Below, one piece after another: positions 29,273-39,969 of a stretch of 64,000 bases of DNA. Source of the stretch: Pelagibacteraceae bacterium AG-325-E08 (GTDB lineage Bacteria; Pseudomonadota; Alphaproteobacteria; Pelagibacterales; Pelagibacteraceae); NCBI GenBank assembly GCA_003282985.1, contig QBYE01000001.1:62001-126000 (forward strand). The letters are read 5' to 3'. Made by a program: the position numbers and the translations under genes. Under the pieces are notes generated by a model that was given only the letters and a program-made list of their open reading frames with translations, had not been told where the DNA came from and did not search any database. Numbering within the stretch: position 1 is the first letter of the stretch; each line of letters opens with the position of its first letter.

Positions 29273-29932
29273 ATGAAAAAAATACAAATTTCACCCTCAA
29301 TCTTGTCTGCTGACTTTGGTCAGTTGGGTGTTGAAATTAACAGATTAAAAGATGCAGGTGCAGATATGATCCATGTGGACGTAATGGATGGCCATTTTGT
29401 TCCAAATTTAACAATAGGACCTCCTGTGATAAAAGCATTGAAAAAACAATCTTCTATGATTTTTGATGTTCATCTAATGATTTCTCCTGTTCATAAATAC
29501 ATTGAGGCTTATGCAGATGCTGGAGCAGATATAATTACAATCCATCCTGAGGCTACAGATGATTTAAATTCATCAATTTTAAAAATTAAAGAATTAAATA
29601 AAAAAGTTGGCGTGTCCCTCAATCCTGAAACTAAAATTGATACTATTATCGAACACCTAAAAAAAATTGACTTAGTTTTAATTATGAGTGTTAACCCTGG
29701 ATTCGGTGGTCAGAAATTTATGCCTGAAGTATTAGAAAAGGTAAAAAAACTTAGTGATATAAAAGAAAAACAAGAGTTGAATTTTGATATTGAAATTGAT
29801 GGTGGCATTAATTTTGATAATTCAAAAACAGCAATAGAAGCTGGAGCAAATATTTTGGTCTCAGGAACTACTATTTTTAAAAGCAATAATGGGGATATTA
29901 AAAAAAATATTGAATTATTAAGATCAAAATAA
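29273..29932 (+). CDS. rpe: Ribulose-phosphate 3-epimerase
   Basis: SPSILSADFGQLG, HVDVMDGHFVPNLTIGPPVI, MSVNPGFGGQKF. Confidence 0.97.
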   Translation: MKKIQISPSILSADFGQLGVEINRLKDAGADMIHVDVMDGHFVPNLTIGPPVIKALKKQSSMIFDVHLMISPVHKYIEAYADAGADIITIHPEATDDLNSSILKIKELNKKVGVSLNPETKIDTIIEHLKKIDLVLIMSVNPGFGGQKFMPEVLEKVKKLSDIKEKQELNFDIEIDGGINFDNSKTAIEAGANILVSGTTIFKSNNGDIKKNIELLRSK

Positions 29933-29936
29933 TTTC

Positions 29937-31544
29937 ATGATTTACATAAGTCGATTTTTTTTTAAAATTTTTGATCAAATCAGAAAATTTTATTTAAGAT
30001 CTAATTTTTATGACAAAAGAATTTCAAAAATAGATGACAATCAATTTGTTTATCGACCCAGTCCTCACCTTCTTTCATCTTTAATTAAATACCAAAAAAA
30101 AAAATTTAAAATTGAAGATTTTTCATTAGATGATATTTGGAATAATAAGAATTTGAGTACAAAAGACTATAATAATTTAAATAATTTTTACTGGTTTTTT
30201 AGTTTAGATTTAAAATCCTCAAAAAAAAATACACAATTAGTAATTAAAAATTGGATTAATCATAATAACAAATACAACGATAAAAGCTGGAGTTTTGATT
30301 TAACTGCAAAACGAATTATTGCCTGGTTATCTAATCATAATCTTACTTATGAGAATTGTGACGAGGAATATAGAAATCATTTTAATGTAATGATACAAAA
30401 ACAAACAAATCATTTAATCAATGAAATTAACAAATCAAAATTAGTTGATGATAAATTAATTGGTTGTGCATCAATTATATTGGTAGGACTTTGCTATCAA
30501 GATGAAAAAAAATATTTATCTTTTGGATCTAATTTATTAAAAAAAATTTCTAAAATAACTTTAGATAATTATGGTTTTCCAAAGTCTCGGAGTATTAAAC
30601 AGCTTATATTTTATTTAAAATATTTTATTTTGATAAGAGAATGGTTTAAAGAATCTCAAATAAATATTCCAGAGCATATTGACGAGACAATTTATTATCT
30701 TGGTCAAGGTTATGCTTTTGTTTGGCAAAATATTAAATCTGATATTTTATATAACGGAAATAATATCTCTAATAATGATAACTTTGACAATTATCTTAAG
30801 AGATTGGGATATAAGTTTAAGAATGAAAATCAAGACGTAGGTGGATATATAATTTTAAAAAATAAAAAAATTTGTTTAACAATGGATGTAGGGTCTTCAC
30901 CTAATTCAGCCTTTTCAAAAGATTATCAGTCTGGTGCCTTGTCTTTTGAGGTAATAAGTAATGGAAAAAAATTAATCAGCAATTGTGGATATCATAAGGA
31001 AAGTAATATTAAATTAAATGAAATATCCAAGTCATCTGCAGCTCAGAGCACTTTAGTTATCGATGATAATTCATCATGTAAATTTAGTAAAATTGATAAA
31101 TCTTGGATAATAAACAAGGGATTAAAAATTTTAAAAAAAAATACTGTTTTTGAAAAAAATTATTGGAAAATAAACTCATCTCATGATGGTTATCAAAAAA
31201 AATATAAAGCTATTCATGAAAGAGAAATAGAATTTTTTCCTGAAAAGTTGACCTTTGTAGGTACTGACAAGATAATTAAAAAAATAAATGCTAATTATAA
31301 GTTTGATATTCGCTTTCATGTCGAACCAAATGTTAAATTAATGAAAACTCAAGATAATAAAACAATCTTAATTCAGTTAGATGATGAAGGTTGGAAGTTC
31401 ACCTGTGATAATTATGATATAAATATTGATAATGGTTTATATTTCGGTAATAAAAATTCATATACGGAAAACCAAAATATTTTTATATCTGGCATTTCTA
31501 ATAACCAGACTGAAAGTATAATGTGGGAAATAAAAAAGATATGA
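29937..31544 (+). CDS. Heparinase II/III family protein
   Basis: C-terminal half with SSPNSAFSKDYQSGALSFEVISNGKKLISNCGYHK and SAAQSTLVIDDNSS; gene lies next to purH. Confidence 0.82.
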   Translation: MIYISRFFFKIFDQIRKFYLRSNFYDKRISKIDDNQFVYRPSPHLLSSLIKYQKKKFKIEDFSLDDIWNNKNLSTKDYNNLNNFYWFFSLDLKSSKKNTQLVIKNWINHNNKYNDKSWSFDLTAKRIIAWLSNHNLTYENCDEEYRNHFNVMIQKQTNHLINEINKSKLVDDKLIGCASIILVGLCYQDEKKYLSFGSNLLKKISKITLDNYGFPKSRSIKQLIFYLKYFILIREWFKESQINIPEHIDETIYYLGQGYAFVWQNIKSDILYNGNNISNNDNFDNYLKRLGYKFKNENQDVGGYIILKNKKICLTMDVGSSPNSAFSKDYQSGALSFEVISNGKKLISNCGYHKESNIKLNEISKSSAAQSTLVIDDNSSCKFSKIDKSWIINKGLKILKKNTVFEKNYWKINSSHDGYQKKYKAIHEREIEFFPEKLTFVGTDKIIKKINANYKFDIRFHVEPNVKLMKTQDNKTILIQLDDEGWKFTCDNYDINIDNGLYFGNKNSYTENQNIFISGISNNQTESIMWEIKKI

Positions 31545-33079
31545 TGAAAAAAATTAAATCAGCTTTAATATCTGTATCTGACAAGTCCAATTTAAAGCCA
31601 CTTTTGCAAATTCTAAAGAAAAATAAAGTTAAGATAATAAGTTCTGGAGGAACCTTTAAAACTATAAAAAGATTAAAATTTGATTGTTCTGAGGTTTCAG
31701 ATTTTACTGGTTTTAAAGAAATCCTTGGAGGTAGAGTAAAAACTTTACATCCAAAAATTCATGCTGGAATTTTAAGTAAAAGAAATAATAAATTACATCA
31801 AAACCAACTTAAAAATAATAAGTTCGAAAATATAGATTTGGTTATTGTAAACTTTTACCCATTTGAAAAAACCCTAGAAAAAACAAAAAAACATGAAAAA
31901 ATTTTGGAAAATATTGACATAGGTGGACCAGCAATGGTCAGAGCATCTGCAAAAAATTATAGTGATGTAACTGTTATTACCTCTATAAAACAATATCCTG
32001 AACTTATAGACCAGTTAAAAACGAATAAAGGGTCCACTACATTAAAGTTTAGAAAAGATATGTCACTATTAGCTTTTGGAGAAACTGCTTATTATGACTC
32101 TGTTATATCAAATTACTTAAACATGGACTCTAAAACATACTTTCCTCAAAAAAAAATCTTTTACGGTAATTTGATAGAGAAACTACGATACGGTGAAAAT
32201 CCTCATCAAATGAGTGCAATTTATTCAAAAAATACAAATTTAAAGATTAATAAAATACATGGTAAACAGCTTAGTTATAATAATTATAATGATATTTTTT
32301 CTGCTTTAGCAATATCAAAAAGTCTACCAAAAAATATTGGTACAGCTATAGTAAAACACGCAAACCCTTGTGGTGTTTCAATTCTTAAAAATAAATTAGA
32401 TAGTTATAAAGCTGCTTTAGCTTGTGATCCAACAAGTGCTTTTGGTGGGATTGTATCTTGTAATTTTAAAATTGATAAAAAATTGGCTCTTGAACTTAAT
32501 AAAATTTTTCTTGAGGTAATCGTTGCTAATGGATTTGAAAAAAATGCACTTAAAATATTAAAATCAAAAAAAAATTTAAGACTTATTGATGCATCTAACT
32601 TTTCACAAAATGAGATATTTAAATTTAATTCTCTTAACAATTCTATTTTAATACAATCTGAAGATAAAAAAATATTTTCTAAAAATGACTTTAAAATTGT
32701 CTCAAAAAAGAAGCCTACTAAAATACAATTTGATAATTTGATATTTGCTTTTAACATTTGTAGATATGTAAAATCTAATGCAATAGTTTTAGTAGATAAT
32801 AAAACAACAGTGGGTATTGGTTCAGGTCAACCAAGTAGACTCGACAGTTGTCAAATTGCTATTGATAAAATGAAAAAAATTAGGAATTTAGAGACAGAGA
32901 TTGTAGCTGCATCTGATGCTTTTTTTCCATTTGTTGATGGTATTGAGAAATTAGTCCAGGCAGGAGTTTCTGCAGTTGTTCAACCTTCAGGATCAATTAA
33001 TGACAAAGAAGTAATAAACTTTGCTAATGCGACAGGTACTGTATTGATCTTTTCCAAGACTAGACATTTTAGACACTAA
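31541..33079 (+). CDS. purH: Bifunctional AICAR formyltransferase/IMP cyclohydrolase
   Basis: ALISVSDKSNLKPLL, GGRVKTLHPKIHAGIL, LRYGENPHQ, KHANPCGVS. Start could be 31523, 31541 or 31544. Confidence 0.96.
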   Translation: MMKKIKSALISVSDKSNLKPLLQILKKNKVKIISSGGTFKTIKRLKFDCSEVSDFTGFKEILGGRVKTLHPKIHAGILSKRNNKLHQNQLKNNKFENIDLVIVNFYPFEKTLEKTKKHEKILENIDIGGPAMVRASAKNYSDVTVITSIKQYPELIDQLKTNKGSTTLKFRKDMSLLAFGETAYYDSVISNYLNMDSKTYFPQKKIFYGNLIEKLRYGENPHQMSAIYSKNTNLKINKIHGKQLSYNNYNDIFSALAISKSLPKNIGTAIVKHANPCGVSILKNKLDSYKAALACDPTSAFGGIVSCNFKIDKKLALELNKIFLEVIVANGFEKNALKILKSKKNLRLIDASNFSQNEIFKFNSLNNSILIQSEDKKIFSKNDFKIVSKKKPTKIQFDNLIFAFNICRYVKSNAIVLVDNKTTVGIGSGQPSRLDSCQIAIDKMKKIRNLETEIVAASDAFFPFVDGIEKLVQAGVSAVVQPSGSINDKEVINFANATGTVLIFSKTRHFRH

Positions 33080-33411
33080 ATTTTGTCAATTTTTGCAGCT
33101 AAAATAAAATCATTTTCTGATAACCCTTCAATTGCATGTGTGGTTATATTAATTTTTGCATAGCCCCAACCAAATGTGATCTCTGGGTGGTGTCCCTCTT
33201 CTTCTGATATCTTTCCTACTGCATTAATAAATTTTTGACTATCCAAAAAATTTTTGAAACTAAATTGCTTTTCTAAAAAATAAATATCTTTTTTATCTTT
33301 GATAATATTCCAACCATCGACCATTTTTTGATATTTATGGATTTCTGAAATATCAAATGGGACTACCCCACCTTCACAAGGAACACATTTTTTTTCTAAA
33401 AGTTTATTCAT
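33076..33411 (-). CDS. 4a-hydroxytetrahydrobiopterin dehydratase
   Basis: C-x-x-C N-terminus, F-x-x-F...EEEGHHPEITFGWGYAKINITTHAIEGLSENDF. Confidence 0.92.
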   Translation of the reverse strand: MNKLLEKKCVPCEGGVVPFDISEIHKYQKMVDGWNIIKDKKDIYFLEKQFSFKNFLDSQKFINAVGKISEEEGHHPEITFGWGYAKINITTHAIEGLSENDFILAAKIDKI

Positions 33412-34246
33412 TTAAATTATATCCTAATTCAATTATTTCTTTATTTAAATTTTTATTTACTTTTTTAACTATATCATCTGGTAATTTATTTTGCCATTTA
33501 TTTTGAAAACCAAGATTAAAAAAGTTAATTTTTTTTCCTTTATCAGAATAAATACTTTCTTCAAACCCTAAGGTATTTTCTTTATTTTTTAAACTTGCAA
33601 AGTTTGTGGACTTTATTGCATTAAAAAATTTATTATCTTCGATTTTATTTGTTTCATTTCTTAGTTCATTTATAAAATTAATTACCTTTTTAAAAACAGG
33701 TACAATATTTTCTTCAAAATCTTCATATTTTATGAATAAAACTTTAAAATCTTTATTATCTCTCCAAGACTTGTAATGATCAGACCAGGTTCCTAAAAAG
33801 GTAAAATTACTGTGATCTTCATTAAAAGTTTTTTCAATTAATGATGATTTTTTATCGACAATTTTTTCATATGACGTTTCGTAAGATAGTGAGTAATGAT
33901 GACTCATAGATAAAATAACATTTCTTGGATCTCTAACTATATAAATAGCACCTTTAGTTTGTTTTTGTGAAGTAAACTTATATCCATCAAACTCCTCTAA
34001 AGAGTTATGAGTTTTTAAAAAAACATCTTTATGACTAAAAAAATGATTTTGATTTAAAATCCAGTTTTGTGCTGTCTCTTTTTTTGATGACATGTCGTTC
34101 TTAGAAAATTTCAGTGAAGGAAACTGTAAAATATTATATAATAGATTAAATTCAAATTTACCAGTATCTGAAAAAAAGTAAGCTGATAATAATGATCTTA
34201 AAAAAGTATTTCCACTTTTTGGGTATGATGCAATCCAAGTTATCAT
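33404..34246 (-). CDS. Sulfotransferase domain-containing protein (copy 1)
   Basis: PAPS 5'-loop ITWIASYPKSGNTFLRSLLSAYFF and AIYIVRDPRNVILS. Confidence 0.88.
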   Translation of the reverse strand: MITWIASYPKSGNTFLRSLLSAYFFSDTGKFEFNLLYNILQFPSLKFSKNDMSSKKETAQNWILNQNHFFSHKDVFLKTHNSLEEFDGYKFTSQKQTKGAIYIVRDPRNVILSMSHHYSLSYETSYEKIVDKKSSLIEKTFNEDHSNFTFLGTWSDHYKSWRDNKDFKVLFIKYEDFEENIVPVFKKVINFINELRNETNKIEDNKFFNAIKSTNFASLKNKENTLGFEESIYSDKGKKINFFNLGFQNKWQNKLPDDIVKKVNKNLNKEIIELGYNLNE

Positions 34247-34261
34247 TCAAAAAACATTTAA

Positions 34262-34336
34262 TGGAGCGGGCAAAGGGGGTCGAACCCTCGACCTTCTCGT
34301 TGGCAACGAGACGCTCTACCACTGAGCTATGCCCGC
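34262..34336 (-). tRNA. tRNA-Gly (anticodon GCC)
   Basis: Minus-strand GCGGGCATAGCTCAGTGGTAGAGCGTCTCGTTGCCAACGAGAAGGTCGAGGGTTCGACCCCCTTTGCCCGCTCCA; complete cloverleaf, GCC anticodon in TTGCCAA loop, encoded CCA. Confidence 0.97.
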
Positions 34337-34404
34337 AAAATTAAGTTAGTATAAATAGTTGTTTTTTTTAATTCAAGCAATATTAAATATGATATATTGA
34401 AAAT

Positions 34405-35052
34405 ATGAAAAAAAATGATTTGCCAAAAATAGTTTCTGTATTTCCATTAAGTAATTTTATAATTTTTCCAAAAACTACAGTGCCTCTGAATATATTTGAG
34501 CCTAGATATATTGATATGATCAATGATAGTATGCGATCAAACAAGTTTATTGGAATGATCCAGCCCAGAACATCTGCTGAGGATATTAATCAAGCTCCAA
34601 AATTACATGAAATAGGCTGTATGGGTAAAATAATGAGTTTTAAAGAAAATGATAATGGTCAGTTTTTGATAGAGCTTAAAGGACTAATTAGATTTAAGAT
34701 TATAAATGAAATCAAATCAAGTAAACAATATAGAGAATGCGAGGTGAACTTTACTGATTTTTATGATGATCTAGATAGTAAAAAAGAAAATCTTCAATTT
34801 TCGGATTTAAAACTTATTTTTAAAGATCTTAAAACCCTTTTTGAGAAAAGAGGATTTGTAATTAATTGGAAAGCATTAGAAAAACAAAGTCTAGATGAAA
34901 CCATAAACGCTTTAGCAATGGCATCACCATTTACTCTAGAAGAAAAACAAATTTTATTAGAGGCAAAAAATCTAGAATTAAGAAAAACTAAGATTTCAGA
35001 AATATTAACAACCTACTCTTTCGATAATTATAATAATACAACCGTTCAATAA
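34405..35052 (+). CDS. LON peptidase substrate-binding domain-containing protein
   Basis: VFPLSNFIIFPKTTVPLNIFEPRYIDMINDSM...IGMIQPR...IGCMGKI. Confidence 0.9.
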   Translation: MKKNDLPKIVSVFPLSNFIIFPKTTVPLNIFEPRYIDMINDSMRSNKFIGMIQPRTSAEDINQAPKLHEIGCMGKIMSFKENDNGQFLIELKGLIRFKIINEIKSSKQYRECEVNFTDFYDDLDSKKENLQFSDLKLIFKDLKTLFEKRGFVINWKALEKQSLDETINALAMASPFTLEEKQILLEAKNLELRKTKISEILTTYSFDNYNNTTVQ

Positions 35053-35054
35053 TT

Positions 35055-36125
35055 CTATATTTGCAATCCACTATTTGCAATTTTTTCAAAAGATTTATTT
35101 AAAAACTTATTTTTTCCAAATAACTGGATGGACTTAGTTAAAACATTATTATTTATTTTACCCTCTAAATTAAAAAACTCATAAACTAAATCAATACCTT
35201 TCGAAAAAAGATAATTTTTATGTTTTACTCTTTTCTCAAAATCAATGCATATTGAACTATCTATTTCTAATCCAAGATCTAATTTAAATTTTATCAATTC
35301 AGAGATTACTTTTATGTCCCTAATTGACATATTGAAACCTTGGCCTGCTAATGGATGTATCTTGTGTAATAAATCACCAAAAGCTAAAATATTCTTATAA
35401 TAATAAGTTCTAAGGTTGGATGCTTTTAATTCAAAAGAACCAAAGTCACTAAATTTTAAAATAGAATATTTTTTATTATATTTTTTAATTAAATTTTTTA
35501 GATCTAAATTCTGGTTTCCTTTAATAGAATAAACAATTGATGTCTTAGTTGCTGATATTGGTAAAAAAGCGATAGGGCCTTTTCTAGTAAAAGTCTGAGT
35601 TGCAATATTATTTTTGATCTTTTTATGAGTAATGATAGCTGTATTAGCAAAACTCTTATAATTTTTTTTTATCTTTTTGAAAAAAAACTTTTTTGAGACT
35701 CCAGTATTGCTGTCACAATTTATTATTAAATTATAATCCTTAATTTTCAAATTTTTATAATTTTTTTTTGTTTTAAAATTACATAATTTGTTTTTAGACA
35801 GATTAGATAATAACTTTTTTTGTAATTCATAATTCTTAATTATTCCAAAAAGTGGTTCATTATTTTTTTCAAAATTCAAAATATTTTCATCAGAAAGTTT
35901 ATCAGAAAAAATTTCGATTTTATCTATATCCCAAGTAATATTTTTTATATCCAAAATATTTTTGTTAAAAAAATCTAAATTTTCTTTTGAGATTCCGATA
36001 GTTCTGCCTTTATTAAGATATGATTTAGGTTCAGTAAAAAAAAGATCAACTATCATTCCTTGGTTAACTAAAGATTTAGCTAAACTCAAACTTGTTAATC
36101 CACCGCCTATTATACCTAGTTTCAT
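35055..36125 (-). CDS. FAD-dependent UbiH/COQ6-type monooxygenase
   Basis: MKLGIIGGGLTSLSLAKSL and ILAFGDLLHKIHPLAGQGFNMSIRDI; start trimmed to MKLGIIGGG. Confidence 0.88.
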   Translation of the reverse strand: MKLGIIGGGLTSLSLAKSLVNQGMIVDLFFTEPKSYLNKGRTIGISKENLDFFNKNILDIKNITWDIDKIEIFSDKLSDENILNFEKNNEPLFGIIKNYELQKKLLSNLSKNKLCNFKTKKNYKNLKIKDYNLIINCDSNTGVSKKFFFKKIKKNYKSFANTAIITHKKIKNNIATQTFTRKGPIAFLPISATKTSIVYSIKGNQNLDLKNLIKKYNKKYSILKFSDFGSFELKASNLRTYYYKNILAFGDLLHKIHPLAGQGFNMSIRDIKVISELIKFKLDLGLEIDSSICIDFEKRVKHKNYLFSKGIDLVYEFFNLEGKINNNVLTKSIQLFGKNKFLNKSFEKIANSGLQI

Positions 36126-36155
36126 AATATTTTTAATTTTAACAATAAAAATTAG

Positions 36156-38279
36156 ATGATACAAAGTGATAAATTTGATTCATCAAAAATGGATATAAAA
36201 AAACTATCTAACACAGCTTTAACGTTTCTTATCAAGCGTTTAATTGAGATATTTGGTATTTTAGTCTTTCTGTTTGGTGTTTTAATGCTTATGGCATTAA
36301 TTTCATATTCTCCTGAAGATCCAAATTTTATTTTTCCAGAAAATACAGATATTAAGAATATATTAGGATATCAGGGTAGTTTTATATCTGATCTTATTTT
36401 TCAATCTGTCGGGTTAATTGCTTATTTAATTCCAATTACATTAATATTCACTGGAATAAATATTTTTAAACGTAAAGAAATTTTTCTGATAATTGAAAAT
36501 ACTTTTTATATTGTAGTTTATTCTTTTTTTGGATCTGTATTCTTTAGCCTTTTTTATTTGAACACTTTTACTCTTTATATAAATGGCAATGGTGGATTTG
36601 TTGGGAACTATTTAGGTGACTCATTTATCAAAAATTTAACCAACTCATATGGTGATGTTTTATTCTACTTATTTATTTTAGTGACACTTTTATTTTTTTT
36701 AATTAGTATAAATTTTAATTTAAAAAACTCTTTTTTAAATTTTAAAAAATTTATAAATTTTATTTTCAAAAAAAGTCCAAAGAATTATACAAATCAGAAT
36801 GAAGTTATAAATGAATTTATACCTCAAGAAGAGATAAAAGATTTAATTCAAGAAGACTTACCATTTATTAAAGCAGATGCTAATAAATCATTAAATAAAA
36901 ATAAATTTTTTTTACCTTCTATAGATTTGTTAAAAATTTCAACTGAAAAGAAAAAAGTTCAATCAAACGATAACTCAAATAATAATCCAGATTTTTTAGA
37001 AAAAATTCTTTTAGATTTTGGTGTAGATGGTAAAATCAAAAAAGTTAGTCATGGCCCAGTTGTTACTCTTAATGAATTTGAACCTGCAGCAGGTGTAAAA
37101 GTTTCAAAAATAATTAATCTTTCAGATGATATCGCAAGAAATACTAGTTCAGAGTCGGCCCGAATAGCAACTATTCCAGGTAGTAACACAGTGGGAATTG
37201 AACTCCCTAATTCACATAGAGAAAATGTTTATTTAAGTGAAATTTTAAATAGTACAGATTTTAAAAAGAAAGAAATAAAATTGCCTATAGCACTAGGTAA
37301 AAATATTTCTGGGACACCAATAATTGGTGATCTATCATCAATGCCACATTTACTAATTGCTGGAACAACCGGATCTGGTAAATCTGTTTGTATAAATACT
37401 ATAATTTTATCACTCCTTTACAAACATACTCCAGAAAAATGTAAATTCATTCTTATAGATCCTAAAATGTTGGAACTATCTACATATGAAGGTGTTCCAC
37501 ATTTACTTTGTCCTGTAATTACTGAAGCAAAAAAAGCAGCTTCAGTTTTAGGTTGGGTTGTTAAAGAAATGGAGAGTAGATATCGGTTAATGACAAAAGA
37601 GGGTGTAAGAAACATTGATGGTTATAATACAAAACATAAATTACCTATGCCCTATATAGTTGTTGTAGTAGATGAAATGTCTGATCTAATGTTAGTAGCA
37701 GGAAAAGAAATTGAAAATTATATCCAAAAATTATCTCAAATGGCAAGGGCAGCTGGTATCCATATAATAATGGCAACTCAAAGACCTAGCGTTGATGTAA
37801 TAACAGGAACAATTAAAGCTAATTTTCCGACTAGAATATCTTTTCAAGTAACGTCCAAAATTGACAGTCGAACTATTTTAGGAGAACAAGGAGCTGAACA
37901 ATTGTTGGGTAAAGGAGACATGTTATATATGTCTTCAGCAAATAGGATTGTTAGAATACATGCTCCTTTTGTTTCTGATAATGAAATAGAAAAAATAAAC
38001 AATTTTTTAAGATCTCAAGCAGAACCAGATTATGTAGATGAAATTTTAAATTTTGTTGATGAAAAAGAAATAAATGAGTCTACAAAAAATCAAGGAGATA
38101 AAGATGAACTTTACCAGACTGCTGTGGAGATAATTAAATCTGAAGGTAAAGCCTCAACATCTTTTTTACAAAGAAAACTACAAATTGGCTATAACAGGGC
38201 TGCAAGAATTATTGATATGATGGAGGCAGATGGCATTGTTAGTAAAGCTAATCATGTTGGCAAAAGAGATGTTCTTTAA
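36156..38279 (+). CDS. ftsK: DNA translocase FtsK
   Basis: Four TM helices, PHLLIAGTTGSGKSVCINTII, ARAAGIHIIMATQRPSVDVITG, C-terminal gamma domain. Confidence 0.96.
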   Translation: MIQSDKFDSSKMDIKKLSNTALTFLIKRLIEIFGILVFLFGVLMLMALISYSPEDPNFIFPENTDIKNILGYQGSFISDLIFQSVGLIAYLIPITLIFTGINIFKRKEIFLIIENTFYIVVYSFFGSVFFSLFYLNTFTLYINGNGGFVGNYLGDSFIKNLTNSYGDVLFYLFILVTLLFFLISINFNLKNSFLNFKKFINFIFKKSPKNYTNQNEVINEFIPQEEIKDLIQEDLPFIKADANKSLNKNKFFLPSIDLLKISTEKKKVQSNDNSNNNPDFLEKILLDFGVDGKIKKVSHGPVVTLNEFEPAAGVKVSKIINLSDDIARNTSSESARIATIPGSNTVGIELPNSHRENVYLSEILNSTDFKKKEIKLPIALGKNISGTPIIGDLSSMPHLLIAGTTGSGKSVCINTIILSLLYKHTPEKCKFILIDPKMLELSTYEGVPHLLCPVITEAKKAASVLGWVVKEMESRYRLMTKEGVRNIDGYNTKHKLPMPYIVVVVDEMSDLMLVAGKEIENYIQKLSQMARAAGIHIIMATQRPSVDVITGTIKANFPTRISFQVTSKIDSRTILGEQGAEQLLGKGDMLYMSSANRIVRIHAPFVSDNEIEKINNFLRSQAEPDYVDEILNFVDEKEINESTKNQGDKDELYQTAVEIIKSEGKASTSFLQRKLQIGYNRAARIIDMMEADGIVSKANHVGKRDVL

Positions 38280-38827
38280 TGAAAAAAATATTTTTAATAG
38301 CTGTTTTTTTAATTTTAACAAAAAATTCATTTGCATCTATAAAAGACAATATAATTACAAAACTAAAAGAAGTTGAAAATATATCTTTTGAATTTGAACA
38401 AAATATTAATGGAAAAATTGAGAGTGGGAATTGTATTATTGAATACCCCAGAAAAATCAATTGTAAATATAACTTAGGTAATAAGAAAATTTTAATTTCA
38501 AATGGTAAGTCTGTAGTAATAAAAACTTTAAGCAGTTATTATATTTATCCATTAAAAAAAACTCCTTTAAACACAATTTTAGACAAAGATTTTTTACTAA
38601 AAAAAATCAAAAACTTAAAAGAAAGAGATATTGATAAGAAATTTGTAAATTTTAGTTTTCTAGAAAATGAAAATCAAATAAATTTATTTTTTGATAAAAC
38701 TACATTTAACCTAATTGGTTGGCAAACAATTGATATTTATCAAAATATTAGTATTACTTATCTCTCATCAATTAAGCGAAATCAAAAGCTAAAAAAAAAT
38801 TTATTTTTACTTCCACAAAAAGAATAA
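38279..38827 (+). CDS. LolA-like outer-membrane lipoprotein carrier protein
   Basis: Signal peptide, VENISFEFEQNINGKIESGNCIIEYPRKINCKY; located immediately downstream of ftsK as lolA often is. Confidence 0.78.
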   Translation: MKKIFLIAVFLILTKNSFASIKDNIITKLKEVENISFEFEQNINGKIESGNCIIEYPRKINCKYNLGNKKILISNGKSVVIKTLSSYYIYPLKKTPLNTILDKDFLLKKIKNLKERDIDKKFVNFSFLENENQINLFFDKTTFNLIGWQTIDIYQNISITYLSSIKRNQKLKKNLFLLPQKE

Positions 38828-38833
38828 TCTGAT

Positions 38834-39337
38834 TTAATAAAGTATTGTCTCTGTTTTAAAAACTTTCATGCCTCTTGAGATATAATTGTTGAGTGCATTT
38901 TTGTGATCCAATGAACATGTGTGTACCCATACTCGTTTAGGTTTTTTCAAAAATGAATTTTTAATAGCTGTTGATAAAATGAATGAGCCTAATTTCTTAT
39001 TTTGATATTCTGCTAATAATCCTAAGTATGCAATTTCAACTTCATTAGCTTCAAGATGTAAAATTAATTCAAAATAACCAGCAAAATCACCTTTTGCTTT
39101 TAAAACATATGTTTCAACTTTTGAGTTGGACACATACTCTATCCACTGTTTTTCAGTCCAAACTAGTCTATCTACCCAATTATGACTCTTACCAATATTT
39201 TTGTAAAAAAATTTATTTAATTGAAAATCTACTGGATTAACAATTTCAACTGTGTATTCATCTGAATTATAAAAAGAATCTCTAAGATCATTAAGAGATG
39301 TTATTTCTAAATAATTTCTTTCGACTTTTTTATTCAC
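38834..39337 (-). CDS. GNAT family N-acetyltransferase
   Basis: AYLGLLAEYQNKKLGSFILSTAIKNSF and VWVHTCSLDHKNALNNYISRGMKVFK. Confidence 0.88.
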   Translation of the reverse strand: MNKKVERNYLEITSLNDLRDSFYNSDEYTVEIVNPVDFQLNKFFYKNIGKSHNWVDRLVWTEKQWIEYVSNSKVETYVLKAKGDFAGYFELILHLEANEVEIAYLGLLAEYQNKKLGSFILSTAIKNSFLKKPKRVWVHTCSLDHKNALNNYISRGMKVFKTETILY

Positions 39338-39699
39338 TCTACCATCTTGCCAACTTTTTCTCCTCCAAACAAATGAAAATGCAAATGAGGTACCTCTTGA
39401 CCCCCATGCTCACTTATATTAGCCAGTGCCCGATATCCTTTACCAGTATCTACTGAAATTTGAAGTTTTTTTGCAACAATATTTATTCCTTTCAATAATC
39501 CAACCATTTCATCTGGGGAGGCATTAGTACTGAAGTCATCTAGGTCTAGGTATTTTCCTTTGGGTATAACCAGTGCATGAATTTTTTTTTGAGGATTTAT
39601 ATCGTAAAAAGATAGCACAAAATTATCCTCATAAATTTTTTTACAAGGTATTTCTCCTCTTAATATTTTTGCAAAAATATTATTATCGTCGTAACTCAT
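39334..39699 (-). CDS. HIT family protein (HinT-like)
   Basis: NIFAKILRGEIPCKKIYED...HGGQEVPHLHFHLFGG. Confidence 0.96.
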   Translation of the reverse strand: MSYDDNNIFAKILRGEIPCKKIYEDNFVLSFYDINPQKKIHALVIPKGKYLDLDDFSTNASPDEMVGLLKGINIVAKKLQISVDTGKGYRALANISEHGGQEVPHLHFHLFGGEKVGKMVE

Positions 39700-39968
39700 T
39701 TTTTTCTTTTATCGAGCTCACCCATTATGTCCTCAACTTTTATATCATTTGCCTCAAGATACATTATCAAATGATAAAAAACATCTGCTGCCTCATGAAT
39801 TTTATTGGTATCTTTTTCTACAGCCTCTATCAGTTCATTTATCTCCTCTAAAACTTTTGCTCTACTTAAAGATTTATCGTTAAGTAATTTGTTAGTATAT
39901 GAGCCCTCTTTTGGGGATTTTTTTCTATCTCTAGCGAGACTGAACAAATTTTCTAAAGTATTAAGCAT
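39696..39968 (-). CDS. hisE: Phosphoribosyl-ATP diphosphatase
   Basis: SYTNKLLNDKSLSRAKVLEEINELIEAVEKDTNKIHEAADVFYHLIMYL; in his operon. Confidence 0.95.
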   Translation of the reverse strand: MLNTLENLFSLARDRKKSPKEGSYTNKLLNDKSLSRAKVLEEINELIEAVEKDTNKIHEAADVFYHLIMYLEANDIKVEDIMGELDKRKK

Positions 39969-39969
39969 T

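Noticed and set aside
29937-33079. Heparinase next to purH as a horizontally acquired polysaccharide locus
   Set aside because: Heparinase II/III beside purH is a common alphaproteobacterial arrangement and there are no mobility genes.
34262-34336. tRNA-Gly as an integration site for a mobile element
   Set aside because: No integrase, direct repeat of the tRNA 3' end, or phage-like genes flank it.
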